From: Deinococcus marmoris
GTDB lineage: Bacteria > Deinococcota > Deinococci > Deinococcales > Deinococcaceae
Assembly (NCBI RefSeq): GCF_001949125.1
Contig: NZ_MSTI01000028.1
Location: 42,362-106,361 of the forward strand
DNA length: 64,000 bases
Reading direction: 5' to 3'
The notes beneath the pieces were generated by a model. It saw only the letters and a program-made list of their open reading frames with translations, searched no databases and was not told the DNA's origin. Positions 6,951 through 14,492 of this stretch are shown here, piece by piece (the stretch's first letter is position 1; each line of letters begins with the position of its first letter). Both the position numbers and the translations under genes were made by a program.

Positions 6951-6990
6951 GCGCAGATTAGCTGCGCCTGCGCGCTCAGCTAATCTGCGC
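6951..6990 (-). terminator. inverted repeat at end of leftward gene
   Basis: Perfect 14-bp arms GCGCAGATTAGCTG and CAGCTAATCTGCGC with a 12-nt loop, overlapping the stop codon of the leftward gene at 6976. It is not followed by a clear T-run. Confidence 0.55.
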
Positions 6991-7743
6991 GGCTGAGACT
7001 CGATCCTGTCGCTGTCGCCACTTCACATCTGCGCGCCGTGCAGCCCTCACGCCGTTCTTCTCTGCGCGCTTGCGTGCCAGTCGCTGTTCTTCAGTCCCGC
7101 TCCAGGCCTCGTCAACCCGCAGCAGCTCCACAGCGGCGGCAGCGGCGAGCCAGCGCTGGCGGTGCTCGGGCGCGGTCCAGTCTGCCCACACTAGGCGCTG
7201 CGTTTTTCCGTCAACCTTCAGCCGCACGGGTTCGCGAGTTTCAAGCCTGAGGTGATCCCAGAGTGTCACGGGCGTGCCGTCTTCCTTCGCCGCGACGACT
7301 TGACCGAGGGAACCGGACAGCAGCAGGCCCGGCGCGGCGACGCTCAGGGTGTAGCCGTCGCGGGTGTTGATGCGCACGTTCGGCCTGACGGCGTATGTCG
7401 CTGTGGGGACGCCAGCCACAGGTGCGGGCGCGGCGGCACGGTATCGCTCCAGCGCGTCGATCTGCTGCTGTGAGGCCTGGCCGGCAGCGACCAGCACCTG
7501 CTGCTTTCGCGCGCGCGCTGCTGGTGCGCTGACGGGCGGGCGGGTCGTTTTGAGCGGGTGGAAACTCCCGAGGTCGAGCGGGACGAACGCAGGCGGTCCC
7601 GCAGGCCAGTCCTTCCCGCCTCCACACGTCCTTCCCGGGCGCAGCTCTGACCCGTTGATGATCGCCAGACTGATAGCAGACACCACAGCGAGTTGCATCT
7701 GCCTGCGCGCGTCCTGTCGGTTCCTGGTGCGCAGAGTCTTCAT
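6976..7743 (-). CDS. hypothetical protein
   Basis: A 255-residue basic protein of unknown function. It has an N-terminal hydrophobic stretch (LAVVSAISLAIINGSELRPG, residues about 18-37) that could be a membrane anchor or a core helix. A beta-rich middle follows (VRINTRDGYTLSVAAPGLLL), and then a strongly basic helical tail (EEQRLARKRAEKNGVRAARR). Its start overlaps the upstream stop by 4 nt, inside a run of five genes joined this way. Confidence 0.6.
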   Translation of the reverse strand: MKTLRTRNRQDARRQMQLAVVSAISLAIINGSELRPGRTCGGGKDWPAGPPAFVPLDLGSFHPLKTTRPPVSAPAARARKQQVLVAAGQASQQQIDALERYRAAAPAPVAGVPTATYAVRPNVRINTRDGYTLSVAAPGLLLSGSLGQVVAAKEDGTPVTLWDHLRLETREPVRLKVDGKTQRLVWADWTAPEHRQRWLAAAAAVELLRVDEAWSGTEEQRLARKRAEKNGVRAARRADVKWRQRQDRVSAAQIS

Positions 7744-8015
7744 TCCAGCTCCTCCCTGTCCCTGCGGCGCGCCTTCTTGATCTCCCGCCGCCGCTTCGCT
7801 TCTTGCTGCACCTCAGGGTCATAGCCGGGCCGCTCTGGCTCCCCCTGCGCCCGCCTCAGCCGCCGCAGGTGCGTGCCGATGCTGCGCGCGGTGTCGTGGT
7901 CCTGCGGGTGGCCCTCGCCGTCATCGTCAATGGTCCGCATCCGTTTCCGGGCAGCCTTCCGGCGGCGCAGCTCCTCTCCGATCTGCAGGGCCTGCGGTGT
8001 GTACTCAAACGTCAT
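7740..8015 (-). CDS. hypothetical basic protein
   Basis: A 91-residue, highly charged, helical protein (tail KRRREIKKARRRDREELE). Probably binds nucleic acid, judging from charge alone. I chose the ATG that overlaps the resolvase stop by 4 nt and has GAGG upstream, rather than the longer frame starting at 8108. Confidence 0.6.
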   Translation of the reverse strand: MTFEYTPQALQIGEELRRRKAARKRMRTIDDDGEGHPQDHDTARSIGTHLRRLRRAQGEPERPGYDPEVQQEAKRRREIKKARRRDREELE

Positions 8016-8392
8016 GTCAACCTCTCGATGATGCTCAGGGGTGCGGCGAGAAACGCGTCTGCGCGCAGCCAGATCACCGGCAGCCCGGGCAGGCAGAGGC
8101 CACACCACCAGGGGCCGTTGTTCCAGCGGTGCGCGATGACGGCAATCTTCTTCCCGCCCGCATCTCGCTCTGCCTGCGCCCTCCAGTCGGCCACAGCGGC
8201 GGGGGCGCTCATGCAGTTGTCTTTCATGCGCTTAACCTCCCAGTGCACCCCGGGCATCGAGGAGCACCGAACGTCAGGCGACTCCACACCGCCCGCATGC
8301 TGCACGCCGCGTTCGGCGGGGTGTCCTGCGGCGGTCAAGAGTTTCGCGAACTCGAGTTCTCCCCTCGCACCTTTCGCTCTGCTGTTCGTCAT
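8012..8392 (-). CDS. Holliday-junction-resolvase-like nuclease
   Basis: A 126-residue PD-(D/E)XK nuclease. It has the opening SRAKGARGELEFAKLL helix with the conserved Glu, then ESPDVRC (the PD) and HWEVKRMK (the E-x-K), in the order and spacing of archaeal Hjc-like and phage resolvases. It should cut branched DNA during replication or recombination of the element. It sits in the tightly overlapping part of the leftward operon, next to a predicted DNA-binding protein. Confidence 0.75.
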   Translation of the reverse strand: MTNSRAKGARGELEFAKLLTAAGHPAERGVQHAGGVESPDVRCSSMPGVHWEVKRMKDNCMSAPAAVADWRAQAERDAGGKKIAVIAHRWNNGPWWCGLCLPGLPVIWLRADAFLAAPLSIIERLT

Positions 8393-8748
8393 CTGACCCT
8401 CCGACGCTTGATCCCCAGGTCGCTCAAAAACTCTTCGATCTCTTCGCGCTGCACCCGTTCAGCAGTTGCTCGACTGTGCGTGGGGATGCAGTGCACGGCC
8501 GTCATACCCTCACCACTCACCACAGCGATGCGGCCCTCGTGCTGGAGCCGGGCGAGTGCGTGCAGGACGTGTGTGGCGGGGCGGCTGAGGGTCATCGAGA
8601 TGTCGGGTGCCGTGGCTCCACAGGTGTAGTGCTCAGACAGGCAGGCAAGCACCTGGGCATCCAGCTTCACGGCCTGATCTGAGTTCAGAATCTGAACTGC
8701 GCTTGGACGCTCAAGCCGCGTCGCTGTGGTCAGGTAGGGAAAGATCAT
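8389..8748 (-). CDS. hypothetical protein, helix-turn-helix-like
   Basis: A 119-residue protein. The middle (KLDAQVLACLSEHYTCGATA, then PDISMTLSRPATHVLHALARLQHEGRI, interrupted here only for length) reads like a winged helix: scaffold helix, recognition helix, and a short wing. The start is the ATG overlapping the upstream stop (ATGA). One copy of the 15-bp palindrome (8683-8697) is encoded inside its N-terminal codons. Confidence 0.55.
   Translation of the reverse strand: MIFPYLTTATRLERPSAVQILNSDQAVKLDAQVLACLSEHYTCGATAPDISMTLSRPATHVLHALARLQHEGRIAVVSGEGMTAVHCIPTHSRATAERVQREEIEEFLSDLGIKRRRVR
8683..8697. promoter_or_regulatory. 15-bp palindrome, copy C
   Basis: GTTCAGAATCTGAAC inside the coding sequence of the leftward gene 8389-8748, identical to copy B. 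An intragenic site suggests silencing or partition rather than simple promoter control. Confidence 0.55.
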
Positions 8749-9056
8749 CTGATCGCCTCCTGCGCCCGCGTCATCGCCAGCAGGGCCACAGCGGGCGAGG
8801 TCCTGGGCGTGGCATAGATCCACTGAGCAGTAGGTGGCAGCCGCACAGGAGGCAGATCAACCTGAGGCGCGGTGATGATGACGCTCTCGCTGTCGGGGCC
8901 GCTACTGGCACCCCAGGCGAGAATGCTCAGCGCTTCGTGGTCCGGCCCGTGCGCGTAGCTGCTGCGGTCCTGCACCCGCACCCCCGGCAGGTAGTGCGAC
9001 GCGCGCAGGGCTAGTTCGTGGGCTGCCGGGCCGGTGATCACCACCACCGCACTCAC
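8745..9056 (-). CDS. hypothetical protein, paralogue of its neighbour
   Basis: A 103-residue protein opening MSAVVVITGPAAHELALRA. The beginning matches that of the next gene upstream (LALISGPHAKLLAESVAA): a strand, a [IV][TS]GP turn and a helix. Both also end in an Ala-rich helix. The two look like a tandem duplication, overlapping by 4 nt. Function unknown. Confidence 0.6.
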   Translation of the reverse strand: MSAVVVITGPAAHELALRASHYLPGVRVQDRSSYAHGPDHEALSILAWGASSGPDSESVIITAPQVDLPPVRLPPTAQWIYATPRTSPAVALLAMTRAQEAIR

Positions 9057-9376
9057 AGCGACAGCTCCTGCGCCAGCCCGGCGGCCAGCGCGCTGATGTC
9101 GCAGCCAGCCTGTGTTCTGACGTGACGGCAGTAGGGGGGAAGCTCAGGGTCCCCGATCGGCTCGGAGATATACACGATCACCGGGTCTGACTCGTCTGGG
9201 TCGCAGTTGAGCGACCTATCCCAACACGCGGCGTCGGCGGCCAGCGTGGCGGTCTCGTCAGGACAGCGGGTCTGCCGTGCGTCTACCGCACGTCCGTTGG
9301 TGTACGCGGCGACAGACTCAGCCAGCAGTTTGGCGTGCGGCCCGCTGATGAGCGCGAGCGGCTGCAAGGGCCTCAC
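9053..9376 (-). CDS. hypothetical protein, paralogue of its neighbour
   Basis: A 107-residue protein with a GTG start (TGGAG 6 nt upstream). It shares the [IV]SGP-helix opening and overall plan with the gene it overlaps. Four Cys residues (CPDE, CWD, CDPDE, CRH) might bind metal, but they are not conserved in the paralogue. First gene of the overlapping run that continues down to 6976. Confidence 0.6.
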   Translation of the reverse strand: MRPLQPLALISGPHAKLLAESVAAYTNGRAVDARQTRCPDETATLAADAACWDRSLNCDPDESDPVIVYISEPIGDPELPPYCRHVRTQAGCDISALAAGLAQELSL

Positions 9377-9721
9377 GACTGCTCCAGACGCAGGATTTTT
9401 CTGACGCGGACCTGTGGATCAGGTGCGGGTTGGGGAGGGTACGGACGGGGGACAGGTACAGGCATGAGGGCCTCGACGAATGACTGAGTGCGAGCGGCAG
9501 AAACGCTCTAGCTTTGTCCTCATGTCATCCACCTGTGCTGTGCGGCACGTCTGCATACATACATAGTACCAGCGTTTTCCGCGTGCTGCACGCGAAGCAC
9601 CCCCGGCAGTGGGGGGTAGGGGGTACTATCCGCGTTTTGTGTCGACAGCGCTTTTGCATTCTCCAGCGTGCTGCGCGGCGCGTTTTGCAAAGTGCTGAGG
9701 GGTGAGGAGCGGGGGTTACTG

Positions 9722-9752
9722 GGGACTCGGGCGCGCTGCGCGCCCGAGTCCC
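9722..9752. repeat. perfect 15-bp-arm hairpin
   Basis: GGGACTCGGGCGCGC and its exact complement, separated by one T (9737). The core CGGGCGCGCTGCGCGCCCG is shared with the hairpin at 9821-9857; centres are 102 bp apart. No T-run follows in either direction. Confidence 0.75.
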
Positions 9753-9820
9753 TTCTGCAGGGGCGGTCGCGGGTCGTTCGGCGGGCGGCGGCGGCTGGCG
9801 GGATGAACCCAGGGTGTAGG

Positions 9821-9857
9821 AGGACTACCCGGGCGCGCTGCGCGCCCGGGTAGTCCT
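9821..9857. repeat. perfect 18-bp-arm hairpin
   Basis: Arms AGGACTACCCGGGCGCGC and exact complement around a single T (9839), starting 11 nt past the stop of the HNH gene. Could end leftward transcription or act as a DNA structure site. Confidence 0.75.
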
Positions 9858-9868
9858 TGGAGGGGCGG

Positions 9869-10255
9869 TCAGGCCGCCTCTGTATCTCGCAGCCACTGCG
9901 CAAGCTGCTGCGCCCCGAGACGCGGCGGCGGCACTAGGCCGTGCGCTGCGCTGTAGGCGCGTAGGGCGGCCAGTAGGAGGGTGTCGGCGTCTGGGTATCC
10001 CCAGGCACTCAGCCAGGCGTCTTGGGCCATACGGTGAGCGGCCTGCCTGTCCCCCGTGTCGTCGTGGTGGTGCGGGCAGACAGAGACGACCACGTAGTCC
10101 CTGAGCGGGTTGCGGAGTTTTCGCGGCAGACCCCACACGGCGAGGTGGTGCAGCACCACAGGCTTGACCCCGCAGCACACGCACCCCTGGGTTGCAAGCC
10201 AGGTCATGTAGGTACCGGGGCCATGCTTGAACGGCAGCGTGAACGCGATCAGCAT
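9869..10255 (-). CDS. HNH-type nuclease, Ref/DUF968-like
   Basis: A 128-residue protein with the zinc/HNH pattern CVCCG (near residues 25-29), LHHLAVWG, and CPHHHDDTGDRQAAHRM further on. Spacing resembles phage P1 Ref and DUF968 proteins, which are HNH nucleases linked to recombination. It would nick or cut DNA of the element or host. The start overlaps the upstream stop (TGATG). Confidence 0.7.
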   Translation of the reverse strand: MLIAFTLPFKHGPGTYMTWLATQGCVCCGVKPVVLHHLAVWGLPRKLRNPLRDYVVVSVCPHHHDDTGDRQAAHRMAQDAWLSAWGYPDADTLLLAALRAYSAAHGLVPPPRLGAQQLAQWLRDTEAA

Positions 10256-10941
10256 CAGTCAGCCCCGGCGCGGCGCTGCAGCTCTCGCAGCACGTCGATG
10301 TGTATGAGCACGTGATCCTGCGCGCCGAGCAGAGCGGCGAGGCCTGCGTCGGGGAGCGCGGACACGGCCGTGATCAGCGCGGCGAGTTGCTCCGGCGCGC
10401 CTGTGGGCATCTCTATCCGCTGCTCACCGGCCACGCGGGCCAGGCGTTCTTGCAGGGCGTCGAGGGTGTCTATGGCCTCCAGCGGCACCGCCCGGAACGT
10501 GCAGCCATCAGGCGCTGATGGGGCGGCTTTTCGTCTGTGTTTGCCTGCGTCAACCTGCCCCTGCACCTCTGCAACGGCAGCAGTCACTGTTGACCCCACC
10601 AGCGCATCTTGCAGCGCGTAGCCCGCCGCCGTCGCCTCAGATGGCGTTGCGCAGGTCAGGCCGCGCGCGAGGGCTTCGCCGCCCCTGAGCCAGCCGTACA
10701 GCAGGCTCTTGCCGTAGGGTTTGAGGCCCTGCATGTCGCGGCGGGCGTTGACGGCGGAAAAAAAGGATCCGCCGGGCTTCCCGGACTGCTCCCACAGCGC
10801 ATGAGCGGCTGCGGTGTCGCGCTGCTGGGTCCAGGCGTCTTTCTCGGCGGCATCGTGGCGGGCGCTGATGGTGTCGGCTAGGTCAAGCCAGGAGGCGGGG
10901 GCCGTGATGGTCAGGGCGGGCGGGGTGAGGGTAATGTGCAT
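10255..10941 (-). CDS. hypothetical protein, first gene of left operon segment
   Basis: A 228-residue protein of unknown function. The middle (GGSFFSAVNARRDMQGLKPYGKSLLYGWLRGG, split here as FFSAVNARRDMQGLKPYGKS) and the C-terminal helices look like a phage accessory protein. I chose the second ATG (10941) because TAGACT ends 6 nt before it, giving a leaderless start; an ATG at 10947 would add two residues. The 15-bp palindrome copy D lies 7 nt upstream of the -10, so this promoter is probably controlled through it. Confidence 0.55.
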   Translation of the reverse strand: MHITLTPPALTITAPASWLDLADTISARHDAAEKDAWTQQRDTAAAHALWEQSGKPGGSFFSAVNARRDMQGLKPYGKSLLYGWLRGGEALARGLTCATPSEATAAGYALQDALVGSTVTAAVAEVQGQVDAGKHRRKAAPSAPDGCTFRAVPLEAIDTLDALQERLARVAGEQRIEMPTGAPEQLAALITAVSALPDAGLAALLGAQDHVLIHIDVLRELQRRAGAD

Positions 10942-10947
10942 ATACAT

Positions 10948-10975
10948 AGTCTAGCAGCGAGTTCGGAATCTGAAC
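10948..10975 (-). promoter_or_regulatory. leaderless promoter with palindrome copy D
   Basis: On the minus strand GTTCAGATTCCGAAC (10961-10975, one mismatch from the perfect palindrome), then 7 nt, then the -10 TAGACT (10948-10953), then 6 nt and ATG. A protein bound to the palindrome would cover the spacer and -35 region. Confidence 0.6.
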
Positions 10976-11035
10976 TCACGCCCTAGTGGATGCCAGTCCC
11001 CCGCACATGAGAAAGGTGAGCGAGAAGGCGTTTCG

Positions 11036-11081
11036 AGGTCTGACCTTTCGCGGTTTTTCGTCGTGTTCATCGCGCTTCGGG
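11036..11081 (+). repeat. 45-bp direct repeat, copy 1
   Basis: Starts with palindrome AGGTCTGACCT, then TTTCGCGG, TTTTTCGTCGTGTTCATCGC and GCTTCGG. Same orientation as copies 2-4. Confidence 0.75.
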
Positions 11082-11112
11082 TTGCGGGCGCGCAGAACGG
11101 CTCTCATGTTGT

Positions 11113-11157
11113 AGGTCTGACCTTTAGGGGGTTTTCGTCGTGCTTGTCGCGTTTCGG
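11113..11157 (+). repeat. 45-bp direct repeat, copy 2
   Basis: AGGTCTGACCTTT, GGGGG, TTTTCGTCGTGCTTGTCGCG, TTTCGG. Starts 77 bp after copy 1. Confidence 0.75.
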
Positions 11158-11242
11158 AGTTTTCGGGCGCGCAAGAGAGATTTCCACAGGTTCTTGCGTG
11201 AGACGGTGAGGCCGGTCCGGGGTGGCCTGGGTCAGGGGGTGG

Positions 11243-11310
11243 GGGAGTGATAAGAGAAGAAGAGAAGAGGGTAGGACTGTGGTTAACATGGATGACTTTC
11301 GAGCATCCCA
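11243..11310 (+). repeat. purine-rich repeat, copy 1
   Basis: Begins GGGAGTGATAAGAGAAGA, continues purine-rich, then CTGTGG..TA.CATGGATGACT and ends in CATCC. Partner at 11556-11623. Confidence 0.65.
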
Positions 11311-11321
11311 GACCCTTCCCC

Positions 11322-11366
11322 AGGTCTGACCTTTGGCCTGTTTTCGCCGTGTTTGTCGCGTTTCAG
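11322..11366 (+). repeat. 45-bp direct repeat, copy 3
   Basis: AGGTCTGACCTTTGGCC, TGTTTTCGCCGTGTTTGTCG, CGTTTCAGG. Most divergent copy, still co-oriented. Confidence 0.7.
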
Positions 11367-11555
11367 GCTTCTTGCATGACCTCACCACCACACTCATCGC
11401 TGGTCACCACCCCGGCAGCCGTCAGACGTGACCCGATCTGCGTGGAGGAGTTCTACACTTGACTTACTGAAGGACAAGCGTTGCTTAACTCCTCCCTGCT
11501 CGTGCTTCTGCACGGTCGGGGATAGCAACATTTTTACTGGATCTGGTCCGGTGGT

Positions 11556-11623
11556 GGGAGTGATAAGAGAAGAGATAAAGGAGAGAGCATCTGTGGTCTT
11601 ACATGGATGACTATGGGACATCC
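11556..11623 (+). repeat. purine-rich repeat, copy 2
   Basis: Begins GGGAGTGATAAGAGAAGA as copy 1, with the same CATGGATGACT and CATCC end. Lies 313 bp after copy 1, as copy 4 of the 45-bp repeat lies 319 bp after copy 3, so the pair forms a composite duplication. Confidence 0.65.
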
Positions 11624-11640
11624 TCGCTCACCCCCGCTCG

Positions 11641-11685
11641 AGGTCTGACCTTTAGGCCTTTTTCGTCGTGTTCATCGTGTTTCAG
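11641..11685 (+). repeat. 45-bp direct repeat, copy 4
   Basis: AGGTCTGACCTTTAGGCC, TTTTTCGTCGTGTTCATCG, TGTTTCAG; it ends on the stop codon of the repressor gene. Confidence 0.7.
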
Positions 11686-12203
11686 TCAACCGGTTCTAGC
11701 CCTGCAAGCGTCCCGAGGTGCTCAGCGCGCACCGGGTCCTCGCCCTGCCGCAGGATCGCGGCGCCCCGTCCCGTCCGCCACACATGCAGCCCCGGCGCAT
11801 CGGTCGGCGCAGTCATCACCATCAGCCGAACCGGGGTGTCAGATGCGATGAGACCCCAGGTGCTATCTACCTGCACCTCGCTGGCCCCATCAAACGCCCA
11901 CGCGCGGTCCCTGTGCAGCCGCCAGACGCCCCGGCGCGCCTCGGGGATGCTGAGTGCTTCCCACAGGTCCGCGTCGCTCCAGTCGGGTTCCAGACGCCCC
12001 ACAGCAGCCGCTATCTGACCGGCCACCGCGTCGCTGGTTCGGGTCGCCAGATCGCGCCCGAGGTTCGTCCTGCCGCCGTTGAGGAGCATCGCGAGGGTCT
12101 GCTCGTGCACCCCACACAGCTCAGCCATCCCGCGCACGGTCAGGCTGTGCCGTCGCATGATCTGTTTAAGCGCTTCACCACGCTGTTTACCGCTGTTATC
12201 CAT
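11682..12203 (-). CDS. CI-like repressor with helix-turn-helix
   Basis: A 173-residue DNA-binding protein, probably the master repressor. The N-terminus EALKQIMRRHSLTVRGMAEL then CGVHEQTLAMLLNGG is an XRE-type helix-turn-helix. The rest is a beta-rich domain ending GLHVWRTGRGAAILRQGED and LGTLAGLEPVD, resembling the end of the regulator at 16709. It lies at the divergence point of the two gene blocks. The start at 12203 is preceded by TATAGT and exactly 7 nt, so it is likely leaderless; an ATG 21 nt upstream would put the promoter inside the gene. Confidence 0.8.
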   Translation of the reverse strand: MDNSGKQRGEALKQIMRRHSLTVRGMAELCGVHEQTLAMLLNGGRTNLGRDLATRTSDAVAGQIAAAVGRLEPDWSDADLWEALSIPEARRGVWRLHRDRAWAFDGASEVQVDSTWGLIASDTPVRLMVMTAPTDAPGLHVWRTGRGAAILRQGEDPVRAEHLGTLAGLEPVD

Positions 12204-12512
12204 GTCCGACACTATAGGACACACCCCCCTATACCCCCACTGCCAGTCTTCAAACTGACCCCATCTGAATCGTTTCAGAAGGGCCTTCGGAGGGGGTCAG
12301 TTTGAGTCTCAGGCTATGCACGTACAGGGTGTCTGATGTATGGTTGGAGGACCAGCGGATGTTGCTCCCTGCTGCTCTGGAACAAAAGGACCACCCAGAC
12401 AGCAAAAAGCAACCGCGCTCTATCCCGGACGGAGAGCGCGGTGGTGACGCGAAGGAGGGACGCCAATCCCTGCGACAACGTTACCACAGGGACTGCGAAG
12501 GAAACAGCCACC
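12204..12512. promoter_or_regulatory. divergent control region and structured leader
   Basis: Contains the leftward -10 TATAGT of the repressor (12211-12216), overlapped by a TAGGACACA box (12215) and followed by TACCCCC (12232). Then come 12-bp arms CAAACTGACCCC (12251-12262) and GGGGTCAGTTTG (12293-12304) enclosing TCTGAATCGTTTCAGA (12264-12279). Next is a leader of about 200 nt for the rightward genes with two hairpins, CCGCGCTCT/AGAGCGCGG (near 12413-12441) and CCCTG/CAGGG (12469-12492). It looks like an operator plus attenuator region. Confidence 0.6.
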
Positions 12513-14438
12513 ATGACCCCGAAAACAGCGATGGACCCCGTGCAGCTCGACACCCTCCCCACAGTGCTCACCGACGCCCCCCTGTGGCGCATCTGGAAGC
12601 GCACATCGACCGGAGGCAAGCTGCCGGTCGGCCTGGACGGCATTGCGCGCGCCGGGAACAGCGGCCACGAACTCGCTACCGCGCACCCGCTCGAGACCGT
12701 CCTGCCGCTGCTGAGCAACCGCTACGGCCTCGGCGTCACCACCGGCTACGCCCCCCTGCCTATGGTCGTGATCGACGTTGACGAAAAAGAAGGCAAGTTC
12801 ACTGGCGCGCGCGTCACCGCAGAGATGGCCGCCCGCATCCCGCGTCTGACCCCGCTGATCGGCATGCCCTACCTCATGGCAGCGATGTCGATCGACAGCA
12901 TCGACGCCGACGGGTACGTTGAGAAAAGCGTGAGTGGACGCGGCCTGCACGCGTTCCTGGGCGGCACCGCGCCCCAGGGCCACGGGGTCAAGTGGCAGTT
13001 CGACGCGGACTACGCGATGCTGAACCTCACGACGTTTTTCGGCATCGCTGGCATGCGCGTGACCGTCGCCGTGCTCGAAGAAGAATTCGCGCTGTACAAA
13101 GACAGTTGCGAGGGTGAGATCTACAGCGAGACCCGCTGGCTGACCGTCACGGGAGACCAGCTGCATCCCGCCGGCACCGACACCGCCGCGCTGGCGTTGG
13201 CACCGACTGAGTATGGGCAGGAGATCATCAACCGCACTCTGAGCTGGGTGGGCAAGAAGGCACACAAGGCCAACCCCTCAGCCGTGGCGATCGACGCCAG
13301 CCTGCGCGCCCAGTACGTCGCCCCCGAGAGCCTCACCGGCCCCCTGCGCGCGTTCAGAAGCCCCGGCCTCGCTAAGCTGTGGCGGAACGAAGCCGGGCAG
13401 AACCAGAGCGACGCTAACTTCGCGCTGTGCATGACGCTGTTTGAGATACTGGGAGACGAGCCCGAGCAGGTCAACGCCGCTTTCATCACCTCGGGCATGA
13501 TGATCAGGAGCGACGGCGACCCCACGCGCTGGTTTGACCGCGACGCAGGCGGCACGCACGGCTCACGCACCATCACGAACGCCCGAGCGAAATGGATCGC
13601 GAACGGCTGCAAGAAGTCGCTGGGCGGCTCCCACGGTGCTCCCGACGAACCCGTTGTAGTTGACTGGCCGCAGGAAGCGCGCGACCAGATGCTGACTAAA
13701 GTGCTCAACGCCGCGAAGGGCACTCTGTCGCAGCGTCAGGCCGCGCGCAGGCTGCTCCTCGATCTCTTCGACCTGATCGACGCGGGCGAGTACCACCCAC
13801 ACGGCGGCGAGCTGCACATACACAGCGGCGGCCTCGCTGCGATCAGCGAGCGCGTCGGCGGCTCCACAACCAGCATCAGCGCGCGTCTGGAATGGTTCGC
13901 GATGGCTGGCATCATCAGCAGCTACAGCAGAGACTCGGAGGGCCGCCCGCGCATCGTGATGGCCGCGAGCGCCGCGCAGTGCATCGCGCTCCAGGAGGGG
14001 CTTCGGCCCGGTTGCGACATCATGCCCTGCCGCCCCCCCAGCAGCAAGCCTCGCAAGCCCCGCGTGACCCCGGCTGCGCCCCGTGTGGCACGCGATCCGC
14101 TCCCCCGGCACATCCAGCGGGCGGAATGGACCATGTGGATGATTCACAGTGGCGAGCGGGACCTGAACAGCATCGCCGCGCTGACCGGACAGAGCGCCCG
14201 CAGCACCAAAAAGAACGTGCAGGACATGCAGGAGCTGAACCTGCTGACCGATGACCTGACCCCCACCTGCACCCGCCCCGAGTTCCGCGCGCTGGTGCTT
14301 CAGGAGCGCCTGCGCAACAACGAGATCACCCGTGCGCGGCGTGCAGAGGCAACCCTGGAGTACCGCAGGCGGATGGAGATGCGGAACGTGACCTACAACA
14401 GCGGCGGGTATGACGAACTGGCGAACGCAGCTGACTGA
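12513..14438 (+). CDS. primase-polymerase (AEP superfamily)
   Basis: A 641-residue replication protein. The N-terminal 280 residues have the archaeo-eukaryotic primase pattern seen in NrS-1-like and plasmid prim-pols: LWRIWKRTSTGGKLPVG, the metal-binding VVIDVDEKE, SVSGRGLHAFLGG, then TRWLTVTGDQ. It should make primers and perhaps extend them. The C-terminal part contains two helix-turn-helix-like stretches (LAAISERVGGSTTSISARLE; LNSIAALTGQSARSTKKNVQ), probably for origin binding. No Walker motif is seen; the helicase is the next gene. The start at ATG 12513 has AAGGA upstream; the longer frame from 12336 crosses the leader. Confidence 0.8.
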   Translation: MTPKTAMDPVQLDTLPTVLTDAPLWRIWKRTSTGGKLPVGLDGIARAGNSGHELATAHPLETVLPLLSNRYGLGVTTGYAPLPMVVIDVDEKEGKFTGARVTAEMAARIPRLTPLIGMPYLMAAMSIDSIDADGYVEKSVSGRGLHAFLGGTAPQGHGVKWQFDADYAMLNLTTFFGIAGMRVTVAVLEEEFALYKDSCEGEIYSETRWLTVTGDQLHPAGTDTAALALAPTEYGQEIINRTLSWVGKKAHKANPSAVAIDASLRAQYVAPESLTGPLRAFRSPGLAKLWRNEAGQNQSDANFALCMTLFEILGDEPEQVNAAFITSGMMIRSDGDPTRWFDRDAGGTHGSRTITNARAKWIANGCKKSLGGSHGAPDEPVVVDWPQEARDQMLTKVLNAAKGTLSQRQAARRLLLDLFDLIDAGEYHPHGGELHIHSGGLAAISERVGGSTTSISARLEWFAMAGIISSYSRDSEGRPRIVMAASAAQCIALQEGLRPGCDIMPCRPPSSKPRKPRVTPAAPRVARDPLPRHIQRAEWTMWMIHSGERDLNSIAALTGQSARSTKKNVQDMQELNLLTDDLTPTCTRPEFRALVLQERLRNNEITRARRAEATLEYRRRMEMRNVTYNSGGYDELANAAD

Positions 14439-14460
14439 TCTCGGCGGTGGGGGCGCTCAC

Positions 14461-14475
14461 TACCCCCATACCCCC
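14461..14475 (+). promoter_or_regulatory. TACCCCC doublet
   Basis: TACCCCC-A-TACCCCC, 18 nt upstream of the helicase promoter box. Related doublets lie at 6671, 9612, near 12224-12238 and 18814. Confidence 0.5.
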
Positions 14476-14492
14476 ATCGCCAGACCGCTCAA

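Larger units (their letters stand above)
9377..9868. other. gene-free segment with long palindromes
   Basis: No convincing gene. It holds a TACCCCC-type doublet on the minus strand (9612-9625). Next come degenerate repeats of about 24 nt built around GCAAAACGCG/GCAAAAGCGC (9630-9705), and then two perfect long hairpins described separately. An open frame on the minus strand across it simply translates these repeats. Confidence 0.5.
10976..11681. other. gene-free repeat region, possible origin
   Basis: About 700 bp with no convincing gene, next to the repressor and facing the replication genes. It holds four direct repeats of about 45 bp, two copies of a 66-68 bp purine-rich repeat, a 9-bp inverted repeat GGAGGAGTT/AACTCCTCC (near 11442-11494), and TTGACT at 11459. 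The two purine-rich tracts end in small GGATG...CATCC hairpins. Repeats of this kind next to a primase and helicase are typical of replication origins; that role is inferred. Confidence 0.55.

Noticed and set aside
9520..9903. Minus-strand frame of 127 codons over the palindromes
   Set aside because: It translates hairpins and degenerate repeats and overlaps the well-supported HNH gene.
11104..11397. Minus-strand frame of 97 codons across the repeat region
   Set aside because: Its repeated KPETRQTRRKQ/KTPKRDKHDE peptides are just translations of the 45-bp DNA repeats; no ribosome-binding site; the other two repeat copies do not keep the frame.
11036..11685. CRISPR array
   Set aside because: Four repeats only, with spacings of 77, 209 and 319 bp, a partly conserved interval, and no cas genes.
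12251..12304. Large inverted repeat as an intrinsic terminator
   Set aside because: No T-run on either strand, and its place between the divergent promoters fits an operator or leader structure better.
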